Source: Poecilobothrus nobilitatus
Taxonomy: Eukaryota; Arthropoda; Insecta; Diptera; Dolichopodidae
NCBI GenBank assembly: GCA_947095535.1
Contig: OX352773.1
Location: 5,332,001 to 5,396,000, forward strand
Direction of reading: 5' to 3'
DNA: 64,000 bases
Shown here piece after piece: positions 39,301 through 54,300 of the stretch; the stretch's first letter is position 1, and every line of letters starts with the position of its first letter. The position numbers were made by a program, and so were the translations under genes. The notes under the pieces are model-generated. The model was given only the letters and a program-made list of their open reading frames with translations. It ran no database searches and was not told the DNA's origin.

Positions 39301-42300
39301 TAAGTATAAATTCAAAATTATTTATTTTATAAATTGAAAAATTAAAATAAATGACAATTAAATTAAAACTATATATACTATACATAGTATATATATCATT
39401 TAGTATTTACAACAATTTATTATATTAATATTTAAAGTGATTGCTTCAAAATACTAAAATAATTCACAATGATCTAAAAACGTTATAATTTAGACTCTAT
39501 AAAGTTTAAATAATACATTTATAACAAAAACAATCTTTTCACTTAATTTTACAGAAAATATTTTGTATAAGTTTCTATAATTTTTGGTATTATAATAAGT
39601 AGCATAGTGATCCGAATGATCTTTTGTTGGCACATATTTAAACACAATTTTTTTTTTATCAATCCGCCCTTAAAAATATTTTTCTTATACTAGTATTTAA
39701 TTTTGAAATGCAGGAAGGGGTATGTGTAGACAATACATTAGGAATTTTATTTAATTTATAAAATTTATATTATATTAAAAACAATTAACAATATATATAA
39801 TATAAATTTAAATATGTGTAGACAGTTTTTAAAAAATTTTATAAAATAAATACGAATTGTTGTTTAATTTTTAAAAAATATTTGGAACCATTTTGAATAT
39901 TAATTTGTACATTTCTTTTTTTATTTTAATATACTATAGTATATAATACTTTTGTGTTACATCATATTATTTTAAAATGTTTTATTATTGATGAAGAGAA
40001 AAAATTTCTTAATTTTTGTGTTTTGTAAAATTTTCATCCTTCATTTTTTTTTTTTTTTTTATAAAATAAAAATAAAAATTGAAGTAAATAAAAAATAAAA
40101 AAAGACCATTTAAACTATGTTAAAAAACTCATTATCATAATTAAATCGTGAAAATTGTTTTTAATACACCTCAGTAGAAAATAAACGATGTTTTTAATTT
40201 TTTTTTGAATAATATCCAAAAGAACAAAAATTTATTTATTATTTGTATCGAATTTAAAAAAAAAAAAAAATTTAATTATCGTAAATGTCATGTTTTATTT
40301 TTAATAGGTTAAAAGGATGATTGACCATTTCAATCTAATTGAAAGAAATCTAATTTATAAGTCTTAAATTTTCAAAAATATATGTAATTAAAATTACTTT
40401 TGGTCCATGTATTTTAAAAATGAAAATAAAATATTAAAAATTAGGTTTTAATGTAATGTATTAGGTCTTAACGGAATATCATTCATGTCTTATGTCAACA
40501 AATGTAATATCCCATGTGTATTGGGATTTTGAAATCGAAAAATAACATTTTTAAATAATAGAAAAGTGTTATATATAATGTACATATGTAGAAAAAAAAA
40601 TAATAATTTTAATGTTTCGTAGAATTTAATTATAATATTATGTAATTAAAATATAGTTAACGAAAGTATATATTATGAAAATATAATAAGTAAAAAAAGT
40701 AAAAAACAACTTCAAGAAAAAATAAAAATTTGAATGAATAAAAGCCGAAATACATTCAATATAATAATAGAAATGTTATGTTGGACAATAAAAAATGGCG
40801 ATTTAAAAAAAAATATTGTTATATATTTTTAACAAAAAAATCACAAAAATCAATGGTTGGAAAATATGAATAGCAAATGAATCATGATTATGACCCAACT
40901 CAAAACTGATATCAGTTTTAGAACATTTCCGTTTCCTTTTTAGTCAAATACAAAGATTTATATAATTTATTCATCGGCCATTTTATATAAAATAAATATT
41001 AAAAATTAAAAAGAGCTATCATTTATGACATTACTGACATACATGACATTACTTTAGTAAAGATTTAAACTTTTCAAGAACATTATTTTAATGCCTTAAG
41101 TTTGGTGTGCAACTAGTACTCACCTTACACTTGCTAGAAAAAACAATTTTGTATGGAATTTTCACCTCACCTCATTACTCAGCTGCTGGAAAAAGTCTTA
41201 CAATACAACTAGTTTTTTTTTTGCAAGATTTATCTACCTATGTGGATAAATTTTTATTTTCTAGCAAATGTCATTTTGACCAGACATGTTTCGAGCTGTA
41301 TTTATAAATTTTGAATGTCAAAATAAATAATGGTAAGGGGGACTATAATTATAATTTTCAAGAGTATTTGGAATTCGAGAAAATTAAAGAAATGAATGTT
41401 GAACATAATTCTACTTTGAAGGTGAAAAATACAAATGTGAAGGTAGCTACCATAAACAACGAAGTAAAAATAAAGCTAATTTTGTAGGATATAATTAACA
41501 GTAACTATGTTTCTTTCCTTTATATAAGGATTTACCCAATTTCCTTTTTTTTATATTTGGTATTATGAAAATAATGAATATGATGTATCAGCGAGAACCA
41601 GACAAATTTCTAATTCGACTTCCTCAAAACTAGAAGAAAAATCTTTATCTTTAAAAAGTTGAACCATCATTTAAATTTATACTTCTTGATTTTGTACTAA
41701 ATAAAATAAACACACTTTTATTATGACGTTACATAAATGTCAAATAATTTTTTGAAACTATCAAATTGAGTGAGTACTGGTTGCACACTAAGCTTTAACA
41801 ATTAAATAAAAAATACAATTTTTCCTATTATTAAAATTTGAATATTAAAATAAAAAAGAAAAAGTTAATTTAAAAAATGGCTATACCTATGTACATATAT
41901 AATACACGATATTTATTCAACTAGTGTTTTTGTGCTACATTTTTCTTTATGTGTAATATATATTTTATTAATATAATTATTATTTTAACATTTCAAAACT
42001 ATCCATCATATTTTTCTTTTAAAAATAAACAGCAACAGTCATATATTGCGTGGGTTTTAAAAAAAAAAAAAAAAAACATTATTTCAACTCATATAGGAGT
42101 ATTAATTTATAATAATAAAATTATACAAAAATAAAAAACAAACAAATAAATAATATAAATATTTTAGTTTTAAATCTGATAAAAATCACTATAAAAGAAA
42201 ATTCAATGGGTAGTTGTCTTTTTTTTTTGTTTTTTTCGTTTGTTGTAGCGTATTATTATCTTTTATTATTAGTAAAACAGAAAAAAATAAAATTATTAAA

Positions 42301-45300
42301 ATATGACATTAAGAAAGAAAAATAATTGTAGGAGAGCATTAATATATTGTTTAATATTTTATTTTAAAATGACATAAAATATAATAAATATTTTTTTTTT
42401 TTATTAAAACTGTTTTAAAAATATATTTATAATAAATTATAATTTTAACATGAACTGTTCATGTTTTATTTTAAATGTCAACTTTAATTACTTATAGCTA
42501 TATAATATATCTATAAATTGTAAGTTATATTTATGTTTTAAATTTATTTATTGTTTTTTTTTCTCTTTTATGATGGACTCGATATCCTTTTGAGAGATAT
42601 TAAACTTTAATCATAAATTTTATTAGCCCAGTAGTTATACGATGGCTTTAAAAATTTAGCTATTCCATTAAATAAAAAGGGGTGAGCATGTTATTTACCC
42701 CCTCCTATTTTTTAAATAAAAATACATGTACATATGTATAATGTACATTATATGAAATATACTGATCGATTTCTCAGTGATTTGTGTTGATTGCCATATA
42801 ATTTTTAATTCTTTGTTGACTTTTAAAATTAAAAAAAAATATATAAAAATATTTATCTAAAGGTTATTAGATTATTTAAAAATCTGCGAAAATTTTTCAA
42901 TTTTTCAATATATCTACAAAAATCAGGACTGCGAAACGACTGTACGAAACGTTTATTGTAAACCATTTTTATACAATTTAATAAATTTCAACTTTATTTT
43001 GACAGGTGACTGCGTATAGAGAGTGTATAGTGTAGATAGCATTACTTATAATCTGATTTTTAATATCGTTAAATGAGAATACAGTTAAAAAAATTATGGC
43101 TCTTTTATGATATATTCGCCCAACAGAAACAACAGTTTGGTTTTGAAAGCAATTAATTTAAAAATTGTTTCAAAGAATAGAAGAAATTATCAAAAGAAAT
43201 GTGTCAAAACTTAAATGAACATATGGAAATAATTGACAATCAATAATTGTGACATAGAACAAAACAAAGAAATGACCAAAACCGAAGACGAAAATGGATG
43301 AATGGGACACACATTGAGAAAATCAGACAATAATCTCGCAAAATGTTTTGCACAGAACTCTCAAAGCAATTTGGAGAAGTGTGAAAGAAGTAAAAGTAGT
43401 GTGAAAGAAGCTGCAGCGCAAAGAAGAAAAAAGTCATCTGAAGAGCTAAAGCCAATCGGTAGAAATCGAACGAGATGGAAGGAATTTATCGACGCTTTCT
43501 ATCCACTTACAGCGTTAGAAGATTCAAAGAAGAAAACGAAGATAAGAGAAATATTTGAAAAGAAAATAAATTGAATTAAAAAAAATTTTGTAAATTAATA
43601 TAAATTAATATAAAAAATTAACAAGAATAGGTAATAACTAACCATAATATTAATGATAGTAATAATATAATATATACAAATGTCAAACTAAATAAAATTC
43701 AAAAAAAAAAAAATTCGTATTAACATTATTTTAATAAAATTAAAGGGAGTTTTACTATGTTTCCACTTAAAATAAATTAATTTTCAATAATTAAAATCTA
43801 TTGAACTTATTATTTCGTTTTATATTAATTATGTATTGTACAAATAGTATGTATGTTTGTATATAATATGAATATAAAAATAATTTTCTCAAATCAATAA
43901 ATAAATTGAAATCATGTAATTAAACAAAGTGAACAGGTGTTAGAATAATAAAATTAAACCATATATGTACCTATCGTATATATATTATAATTCAATAATT
44001 AACTTTTATATACTCTTATGTTTTTTTATATTAATTAAATAATTTTACATATTATGCATATACATATAAATATTACTATAGTAAATAGATTTAATGAATG
44101 GATGTCCATCAAAAGAAAATTTTGTGTATAAATAAAAAAAAAAAAAAAAATTTTAAATTAAATTTTATTATTGTTTATTTTTATCCAAATGAACCTAAAA
44201 CTAATTTACATATTTTTGGAATTAAATGTAATTTGAAATTACACAAAAACAATGTATGTAATGTTGTAATTCGTTTATTTGAATAACTTTACAACATATA
44301 TACATATTGTCCTGTTTTTGTTCTAACATTTTTTTTTTGTTTTTCTATTTGTTTTACTTATTTTTACGAATTTTTATTAATGTTCGATTACGATCTTTGT
44401 ACTAAATTTTAGCTTTTTTTAAATTACTTATTCAAAACCGACAAGAAACGACAGGATGTAATTATGAAAACTATAGTCTTAGAGGAAGGATATTACTGCC
44501 CCATACTCTATTACAAGTTAAAATTATCCTGAAGAGAAAAGGAATTATACGAAATTTATATATATGTATATGTATATTAATATTTAATGAATATTTGGTT
44601 TGTTATGCTTGTAACATTTTTAGGCCAACCAACTTCAAACAAAATATCTATACTTGAAAATAGTGAATAATTGAAAGAAGCGATATCTAAGCGACAAATA
44701 GTAATTTTATCTATTTTTAATCTATATATATATACATAATATTCGTATATAATAAGTTATATGCTTCATTGAGTTATATATGATTCTAATAATCACCTTT
44801 TTTTAAAATTGGGTTGTCAAAGAACATATAAAAGAACATATTTACATATAAATATATATATATATCTAGCATATACTTTAATTAAATTAAAAAAATTAAC
44901 TAATAACTTCTAGAATAAACATTTCAAAACAATGAAAACTTCTATCAATTCTTTATATAAATTTCTTCACCACATATTCAAATATATATACCAGTATACC
45001 ACATTTTCTTCAAATAATTTAATATTTGCTAAATATATATTTTTTAAAAACATATGTACATACATATATAATATTATAATAATATCCTTTTATATTAATA
45101 TGATAATAAATGTCAATTTGAATATTGAAAGAAAAAGTATATAAAAAAAAAAAAAAAAACTGAAATCAAAATATTTTTTTTTTTATCAAAAAAAATTTAT
45201 TAAAAAAAAAAAAAAAAATTAATTCCTATAAGTATTGAACATGACGAATTATTTGTTATTTTCAGTTCTAAAGTACTCGACATTAAAAATATTACATATA

Positions 45301-48300
45301 AACATATCTAATAATATGCTAATATATATTTTACATACCTACATCTATATACATATTTAAAAAAAAAAAAAAAAACCAATAGGTATAAGAACAATAACAA
45401 TAATAAAAAAACAAAACAAAAAATAAAAAACCAAATTGTCATACGAAGGACTTTTCAATACCTTTCAAATTCGATTTAATATTTGGGGGATGGGGTGAAT
45501 ATTATTTTATTATTAAATGTGGGTGGGTGTAGGGATTATAAAATAACACTTTTAGATTATTAGTTGCATATAATGTACTAGAAAAAAATAACATAGAAAG
45601 AAAATAAAGTACAATTCAAAAGTAAAGTACATTTTTTTTTCTATCTATCTATCATATTCATATTCAGAGCGTTACAGATAGATTTTTGTATACATATAAG
45701 AAGTATAGTATGGGACATGGGGTGTATATAAAATTATATTATTTTTTGTTGTTTCTGGTCATTTGATTGTTCTCTTATTATTATTATTATTATTATGATC
45801 ATTATCATTGTTTTTTCATATTTTCATATGTATATACATGTATGTATATAAATTGAGTATGACAACATATATCTATGCACATTATAAGAAGGAAAATAAA
45901 TATAATCACTAATAGTTTGAATTATAGTAGGACAAAAAAAAAAAAAAAAAAAAAAAAATAAATAAAAATTACTTTTTAGATTCATAGAAGTGACATGATT
46001 ACCCTTTTTTAATGTCAGTAAATACATTTTTTTTTATAATTTAATTTTTTTTTTTTTTTACTTTGCATTTTTATCTATTTATTTAACTATGTTATTCATA
46101 TGTAAGAATGTGTATGTACATAACTTTAACATTAAAAAATATAGCCTTGAATAGGTAAATATAATTATTAGAAATATATATTTAGAATAAAAAAAATTTC
46201 CATATATACATAGATATATATAAACACATATAATATATTGAACATTTTATATATATATATATATATATACATTATACATAAGTATATGTGATGTTAACAA
46301 AGTTAAAATTATAGAAAATTAATTTTCAAAGTACAGTGAATATGTGGCTAGTCGCAAACAAAACAAAAAAAAAAAAATATTAATGACGTTTATTTTTTAA
46401 CTTTAATTTACTATTGTTTAATACAAGTATATAAATGTTTACATATACCTATATATTATATATAATAAAATCATATAAATTCTATTTACACTTTAATAAT
46501 AACTTTAATAATAATTAAAAAAAAAAAAAAATATAGACATTTTATATAATGGAAAGTTATTTATTTTAAATGTATTAAAATTTATCATTTTAATGTTCAC
46601 TAATTTAATTGAGAAAAAAAAAAAACTTTTTATAAAAATTAAAGGTTTTTTTTTTGATATAATAAAAAATGTAATATTTTGACACGTTAATTTTGTTAAA
46701 CAATACATTACAAATGAATACCTATACTGGACCCGTATATGCAAAAACAATGAATGTCCAATTTCATAAACATTTAATATTAATATGAGGTATTATAGGT
46801 TTTTCCTTAACGATTTTTTAAAAAAAATATAAGGATTTTTATACATTCATGAATACTTGTATCTCGTAATTTTGAGAAAACAGAACATTCATTGTTCCAT
46901 ATTGTTTTTTACAAAATTTAAAGCTACTTGGGCATATATTCAAATAAAAAATTACGAAATTGGACAATTAATTGTTTTTTATGGTTTTTATACCCAACGA
47001 ATTGTTTTGTATTATCGCATATTTGTAATTTTTGTATTAAATTAAATTGAAAATAAATTTAAATTTATTTAACAAACACAATAATATTATGTATTTTAAT
47101 TAAAATTCAAAAAAAACAAAAAAAAAAAAAACTACAGTAAAAACCTTTTAAAGCGCCAACGATCCCTTCAAAAATTGTGATATAGTCTTAAGCGATTGAC
47201 ATTGTGAAAGATTCCTATTTTATTTTAATGTTAAAAAAAATATAATACTTCTATGTTTTTCAAATAATAAATAATATGTATATATACAGGGTGTTTCCTA
47301 ATTAATTAAGTACACTGCTTTACCGCTGCATAGACTGGTTCTGGATGGTAAATTTTTTATATGGCCGGTAAATTGAGACTATTCATGTTTTCAAGATGTG
47401 GGTATCATTATTAGAACCGGGGTTATCTAAAGCTAAACCATGTATGAAAATCCCGTAAAATGCAATCAAAAGCATAACGAAGTAAAATAATTTTCATTTC
47501 AGCATATTGTTCATTGCAATATTGTATTTTTGTCAATATTTTAAACTTATGTCTATCAAAATGTGCTAACTAATAACAAATGAATAAGGTTCAAAGAGAA
47601 AATAGCGAAAAATATTATAAAAATTACATTTGTGATAGAATAAAATTCTGCATCTTTTAAACTATATAAATTAATGAAATAAACAGAAGTGTAAATTAAA
47701 GCTGAAACCTCAAAATTTAGAGAAATTGAAACTTTTTCATTACGTCATCATAAAAACATACATTTAAAAAAAAAAATTATCACAATTTCTACATTTTATA
47801 AATTTATAAGCCCATAGTTTTAAAACGGTAAAAGATAAAAAAATAAGTAGATACTTGTTGAACATATTTGAAAGGAGATTTTTTCAGCTTTTAGTTGCAT
47901 TTACAGAATTTTCATACATGGTCTAAAAACGGAATTAGAAGCCAATAAAAAAATATATGAACATTTCATTTAAGTGCTGTAGTTAATTAGGAGAGACCCT
48001 GTATATGTAAATTGATAAAAAAAAGTTGTAATTTTGCTTTATTTTTGTAGTTCAAATTTTGATGTTTTGACTGAACTATGTACTTAGTTTTCATCTAACT
48101 TTGAGAATCAGAACTTTGAAAAAAATTCTTGCAATCCTAAAATCTTTTCTTTTGTTTTGTTGCTTCTGCAGTAACGATTTTATTACATACTTAAAAATTG
48201 ATCAATTGTTAATTGTTGAAAGGTATATGATATTATTTTTAATTGAAAGAAACTCACTCGAATTGTCTTCAATGCCCATCCTAGTTTTAGAGTTAGCAAA

Positions 48301-51300
48301 TCAAAAACTATTTTTTTTTACGTCGTAATAAATCATTTTCAAACAGAAATTTTGTAGCAATTTAAGACTTATAAAGCAGTTTGTCATGTACAATGTCCTT
48401 TTAAACGGATCATAATTATGTGGAGATACTCCTATAAGATCAAAAAATGATAATGAAATTTTTTTCGTTTTAACAGATATGAAATCTTAAGCGTCATCAT
48501 TTTAAACGCTTTCTATTGTATTTAATTTGTAAACTTAAAAAAAAAAAAAAAATTAATTCATTTTTAAATTCCTTATTTTAAATGTACGTATGAAAATGTT
48601 CAGTTAAATTTAATTTCAATAGGTTATAATATAAATAAAATTTTTTGAAGTCTTTTCATTATATAATTGCACACACATTCTTAAGTTAATTTTAATTTAT
48701 ATTTTTTTCAGTTTTTTTTTTTTCATATTAATCATAATAAGTAATTTTAAGGAATGTAATAAATATAAAAATAAAATTAATTTTTATAATGATTTTACTA
48801 TTTTATTTAATATTTTATTAATGAGGTTTTTTACTCCATATGGACGTATAGAAATTAATAATATATTGATTATATAAACTAAAATTACTATCCATAATAT
48901 TTATTGAATTATTAATGTATTAAATAGAGTATAAATAAGACATTAAAATGAACTTTTGTTTATTTAATTCCTTATTATATACTCAGAATTATAGTTGGAG
49001 AATAGAACTAGATATGGATTTCAATCATATTAAAAAAATTAATTAAAATATATATATATATACAATATGATTAATTTTTAATGTAACATTAACGAATGAA
49101 ATAAATGAAGAGATCATGAACGGGGGTTTAAATCAACTGACGAAGATGTCATAATTTTAAATGTTTATTTAAATCAAAAATTTTTAATGGTTCGTAATTT
49201 TAAAAGTGTTTGTAATAATATAATCTAGTCATATTATGGTCTTACATTTAAAATAATAAATTTGAATTTTGTAAATATTAGAAATCTTTGCCATCTTTTA
49301 TATTTAAATTCAGCTTGGCTCTTTTTATCTCATTAAAGGAACATCAAAAAATACTCCCTTTAATTTTGAAAAAAATGCTCTAAAAAGATGAAAAGAAACT
49401 AAAAATAACATTTAATTTTTTAAAAGTACCTATTCATATTTACTATATCAAAATTTTAAATTTAAATAAAACACATTCCCTTTTAAATTTATAACAATTA
49501 TTGAAACTGTATATAATTAATAAAATTTCATCAGATAATACTTTAGATTATATATAGATACAATATAAAATTGGATTAGAACACGCAAGATTCCAGATAT
49601 TTTATTTTTAATGATACTATCATCTTAATATTTAGAACTCTTTAAAAATCTTTTTATCTTATTGTCAACGAATTCTATTTATATATGTATGTATATTTAT
49701 AATAAAAAACAAAAAAAAAAGAATCACTCCTATAAAAAAATAAATGTGTCTTATAAAATATATTTAAAAAAAATCATCAGTTTTGTTTTTTCTTTTGTTA
49801 ATTATTTTAGACATTAAGTTTCCAACAAAAAAAAAAAAAAAAAACTTGCTACGTTTAAAAATAGTTTGAAATTTATTTTAATTTTTATTAGAAAATAAAA
49901 CTTTAGTTTATGTTTTTCTTAATTTATTGTTTCACAACTTAAAAATACTGAATTTCTTTTTTCGAAACACTTTTTGTAATATACAAAAAAAAAAAAAAAA
50001 AAACAAAATGCAAGAGTCAAACCATTTACACAGAAATTTTGTAAAATATTTGAATTCATTTTTTATAACAATTATATTCAAAATTTTTGACATTTTTTTA
50101 TTTTAACTAAAATCCGGGAAAATCTTATATTCTTATATAAAAAAAATTTCATGTCTCATTAAGAAAGTAAAAAGGCCTTGTATAGTAAAAAAGTAAAAAA
50201 AAAAATTAATCTAAAAATAAATATGTATAACAATAGATGGGTATTCGTTCGAGAAAGGTAAAAAGATGTTTAAAAAAAAAAATATACTTTTGGTTCAACT
50301 TACAAAAATTAATTACAATAGATTCAAATTGTTTTTTTAATATACGCGTTTTAAAAATTTTTCAAACCATAAAAAAAATTTTTCCCAAAATATTGAAAAA
50401 AATTTTTAAAAAAAATAATATACCACAAACCAAGGATTTTATATTCTAGGAAAATTTTTTAAAAAAATTATGTTGCCTCACTTAAAAATAAAAAACACGA
50501 AAATATCATAAAAAAAATTTTAAATCCATGAAAATTAACGAAATATTTAAAATTCTTTTAAACTAAATAATAAAATAAAATGTTAAAAGAATTCTTTAAA
50601 AAAATTTTAAATTAAATATATAAGTAACAAAAAAAAAATAAAAAAAAAATTTAAAATAGGTAATAAAATTAAATTTAAAAAAATGAGGAAATTAAGCCAA
50701 AAATTTTCTATTTTCTATTATTTTCTTTTAAATTAGAACATATCTACAAATTGTTACTTTGTTAAAAATTTTAAATATCTTTGTACTAAATTAAATAAAG
50801 ATTCAATAAATAAGTATACTAAAGTAGCTATCATATATATATAAATAATATATATAATATATATCTTCAATAGAACAATTTTGCTTTTATTATATATGTA
50901 TGTATAATTAGCGCGCATCTGTATCTAAAATCCCTTTAAAAAAAATTAATACCACTTAATTAGATCTGGTTATAAAAATTTTTTTTTGTTTTTTTTTCGT
51001 GTATAGATATTTTTATAAATATTTTAATCCATTTTTTTTTATTAAATTGAAATTTAAAATTAAAGAATTTCGAATAGAATTCGATTAATTATATTTCCGC
51101 AGGTTAATTTAAAAAATTGCAATAATTCTGTATACCTATTATACCTATATACCTACTTACTATGTGAGTATATACTCAATGAAAAAAAAAGGAAATTAAT
51201 TAGTATTTTGAGTGTAATACGATACCCTTTTCTGTCTATTCTAAATTAACTGATCACTTTATGCATATAGTCCGTTTGTTACGAGTGTGTATATGATTGT

Positions 51301-54300
51301 ATATCAAAAAGATAATATATTTTATATTATAACTCAAAATCATACTTAAAACCCATTTACAAAACTTTTTTTTTTTTAAATTCTTACTATATTTTAACGA
51401 ATGAAGAAAAAAAATAGTTAATTTCATAAATACATTGAAATATAGATATCAACACAAGCGATTTTTAGTTTATTTTAAAGATTATTTATAATTTTATAAA
51501 AAGTATACAACTAAAAAAACAATTAATATAAATTTTTTTTTTTTTTTTATATATATAATTAAAAATCTTCAATTTAATCAAACAATATAAAAACAATAAA
51601 AAGAAAAAAAAAAATCAAAAAAAAAAAAAAACAACCACCACCAACCAGCTTTAAAATTAATTTTGTAACTATATAACAACAACAACAACAATTTAATTAT
51701 TATTATTGTAAGAAAAAAAAAAAAAAAAACTAAAAACTATTGAATCTAAACTTGTATAAAATTATAAAAATAAAATAATTTTTTTTTTTTTTTGTTTTGA
51801 TAGTATAAAATAATATGTAGTAGTTAATAATAGTAAGAAGACAACAAAATTCAAGAAAGAAAACCAAAAAAAAAAATAATAAATAGAAATAAAATAGATG
51901 CTTGTTATCACTCATTTATTTTACCATTTAAAAAAAAAAAACTCTTAAATATATAAAATCATTTTGATTTTCGAATATCGAAAAACTAGTAAAAAATCAG
52001 TTGCATTATTCTATTATATATTTAAAATAAGTCACCTTCATTTGTAATAGTAATTATTAAAAAAGTTTTGAAATGATAAATTTTCTTTCATTCATTCTTT
52101 TTTTTTTTTTTCAATATTAACTCAATTTTGGTGACATTATTAAATATTGAGTGATAACATGCACTCAAAAAGAGTATTCATGATTTTTATAGAAATTTCA
52201 AATTCATATAGTTCCTAATTTAATCCTGAATACCCTTATTTATAATAAAATGGATAGAAATAGATAAAAAATAAATAAAAAAAAAAAAAAAATAAAATAA
52301 AATGAAAAATTCAAAAAAAAAAAAAAAAATTTTAATTAAAATAAAATAAAAGGAAAAGTAAACTTATTTGGAAATTTACATTTTGTAGATTACGCAGATT
52401 GATTTTCGTTCACTTCAGAAGTTCACATTCTTAATTTTTTTTTTTTTTTTTTTGTTTTTGTTTTATTGATATTATATTGTATAATAATTGTGTATTTTGT
52501 GTGTTTCCTATTATTATATATTCATTTTTTTTTTTATTAATATTTTATTTAATTCATTTTATAAAATATTTGACAACAAAAAAAAAAAAAAACAAAATGG
52601 TAATTCTTGTTCTACCATTTTATTATTTTCATATACGATTTTTAAATTTGTTTTAAGTTTAACGTTTTTTTTTTTCTTTTGAATTTCTGTTTGGTTTCTC
52701 TCTGCGGATTTCAAATGATCATTTTATTTTTGTTTTTTGAATATGTTTTTTTTTGGTTTATTCAAATGTCAAAAATGTATAAATTCAATTATAGAATATT
52801 TGAAAAAAAAATTTTCTTTTATAGGTTATACATATTTTTCTAACTGCACAATCTGAAATATAATATAATATATGAAATATAAATAAATGTTATAAAAATT
52901 ATTAATTAATTATATATCATTTGATTTATAAAATCGTAAAGAATTATTTTAATTTTTTGTTTTAAGAAGATAAAAAATATAACAATTAATATATTATGTA
53001 ATCATAAATATTATAACTAAACTTTAACTCATTTATGATTATTATAAAAATAAAAAACTAATCAGGTCACATATAAGTATGTATATAAGGTACAACTTTT
53101 TTTTTTTTTTTTATAATTTTTTGTGGGTTAAATTTTTTTTTTTATTTTTAGTTTCGAACTTAATTGATGATTGTTTAAATATGTATGTATATATATACTT
53201 GTCCTAATATTACTTCACAATACCCAATTTTTATTTAGGTTAATTAACATTTTTGTTTTAAAATTATGACATTTTTAAATAATTCTAACAAATGCAGTTA
53301 TTTCTCTTTAATTTCAGAAAAATTTTTTTTTAACTTATGACTTTAATGTTAAAATAACTATACATATTTTCGTTTTAAATAAATTAATACATTATTTATT
53401 TATTATAGTAACATATTTTATTAAGAAGAATATTAAAACTATATGGATATATAATTTTAATTTATTTTAATGTTTTTTTTTTTTTGTATTTCTTAAATAT
53501 TTAAAAAAAAAAAATAAAATAAATAAATTATAGAAGAATAATTGGACAATAAAATTAAAATTTATATATAAAAATATATTTTTAAAAGTAAAATAAAGGT
53601 TTTTGTTTTTTTTTTTTTTGTGACAAATAATTTAAAAAATACAAAAATTAAGAAATTTTAAAATAGTTTTATGAAACTTTTTGTAAAATATTTTTATAAA
53701 AGACATACATATATATATATGTATACATGTATTAATATTCTATTCAAATCTTGTAAAATCATTCTTTTTTTTTAATTTTTGTATATAAAATTTGGATTAT
53801 TGCCAAACAATTATTTGGCATTTCATATGTTTTAATTCTTTTTTTTTTGTTCATATACAATATATTTTTAAATTTTAAAATATTGTCGCACATCAATTCT
53901 ATACAATCTAAATGAATATTTTAAATTTAAATCCAAATTGGAGTCTATTTCTATATTAAATATTGGACACTTAAAATTTTTGTTTCTGTATCGTGAAAGA
54001 AATTATATGTATAAATAAATATAAAAAAAAAAAAAAAACACTAAATTAAATACAATGGCAGAGCATATAAAAAAAAAAAATTTTTTTAAATGAAATAAAT
54101 AAATAAATTCTAAAATAAATTGAAATTAAGCATAAACTTGTATATGGATTATAATAGGTAAATGGACTTTAGAACCTTAATTATATTTCAAATTTCAATT
54201 GTAAAATTATTTTGTACACATTTTTTTTTTTTTTGTTGGAATAACGAAAAGGTATTTTATTTTTTATTGCTTAAAAATTTTTTAAAAATTTATTTTGCAG

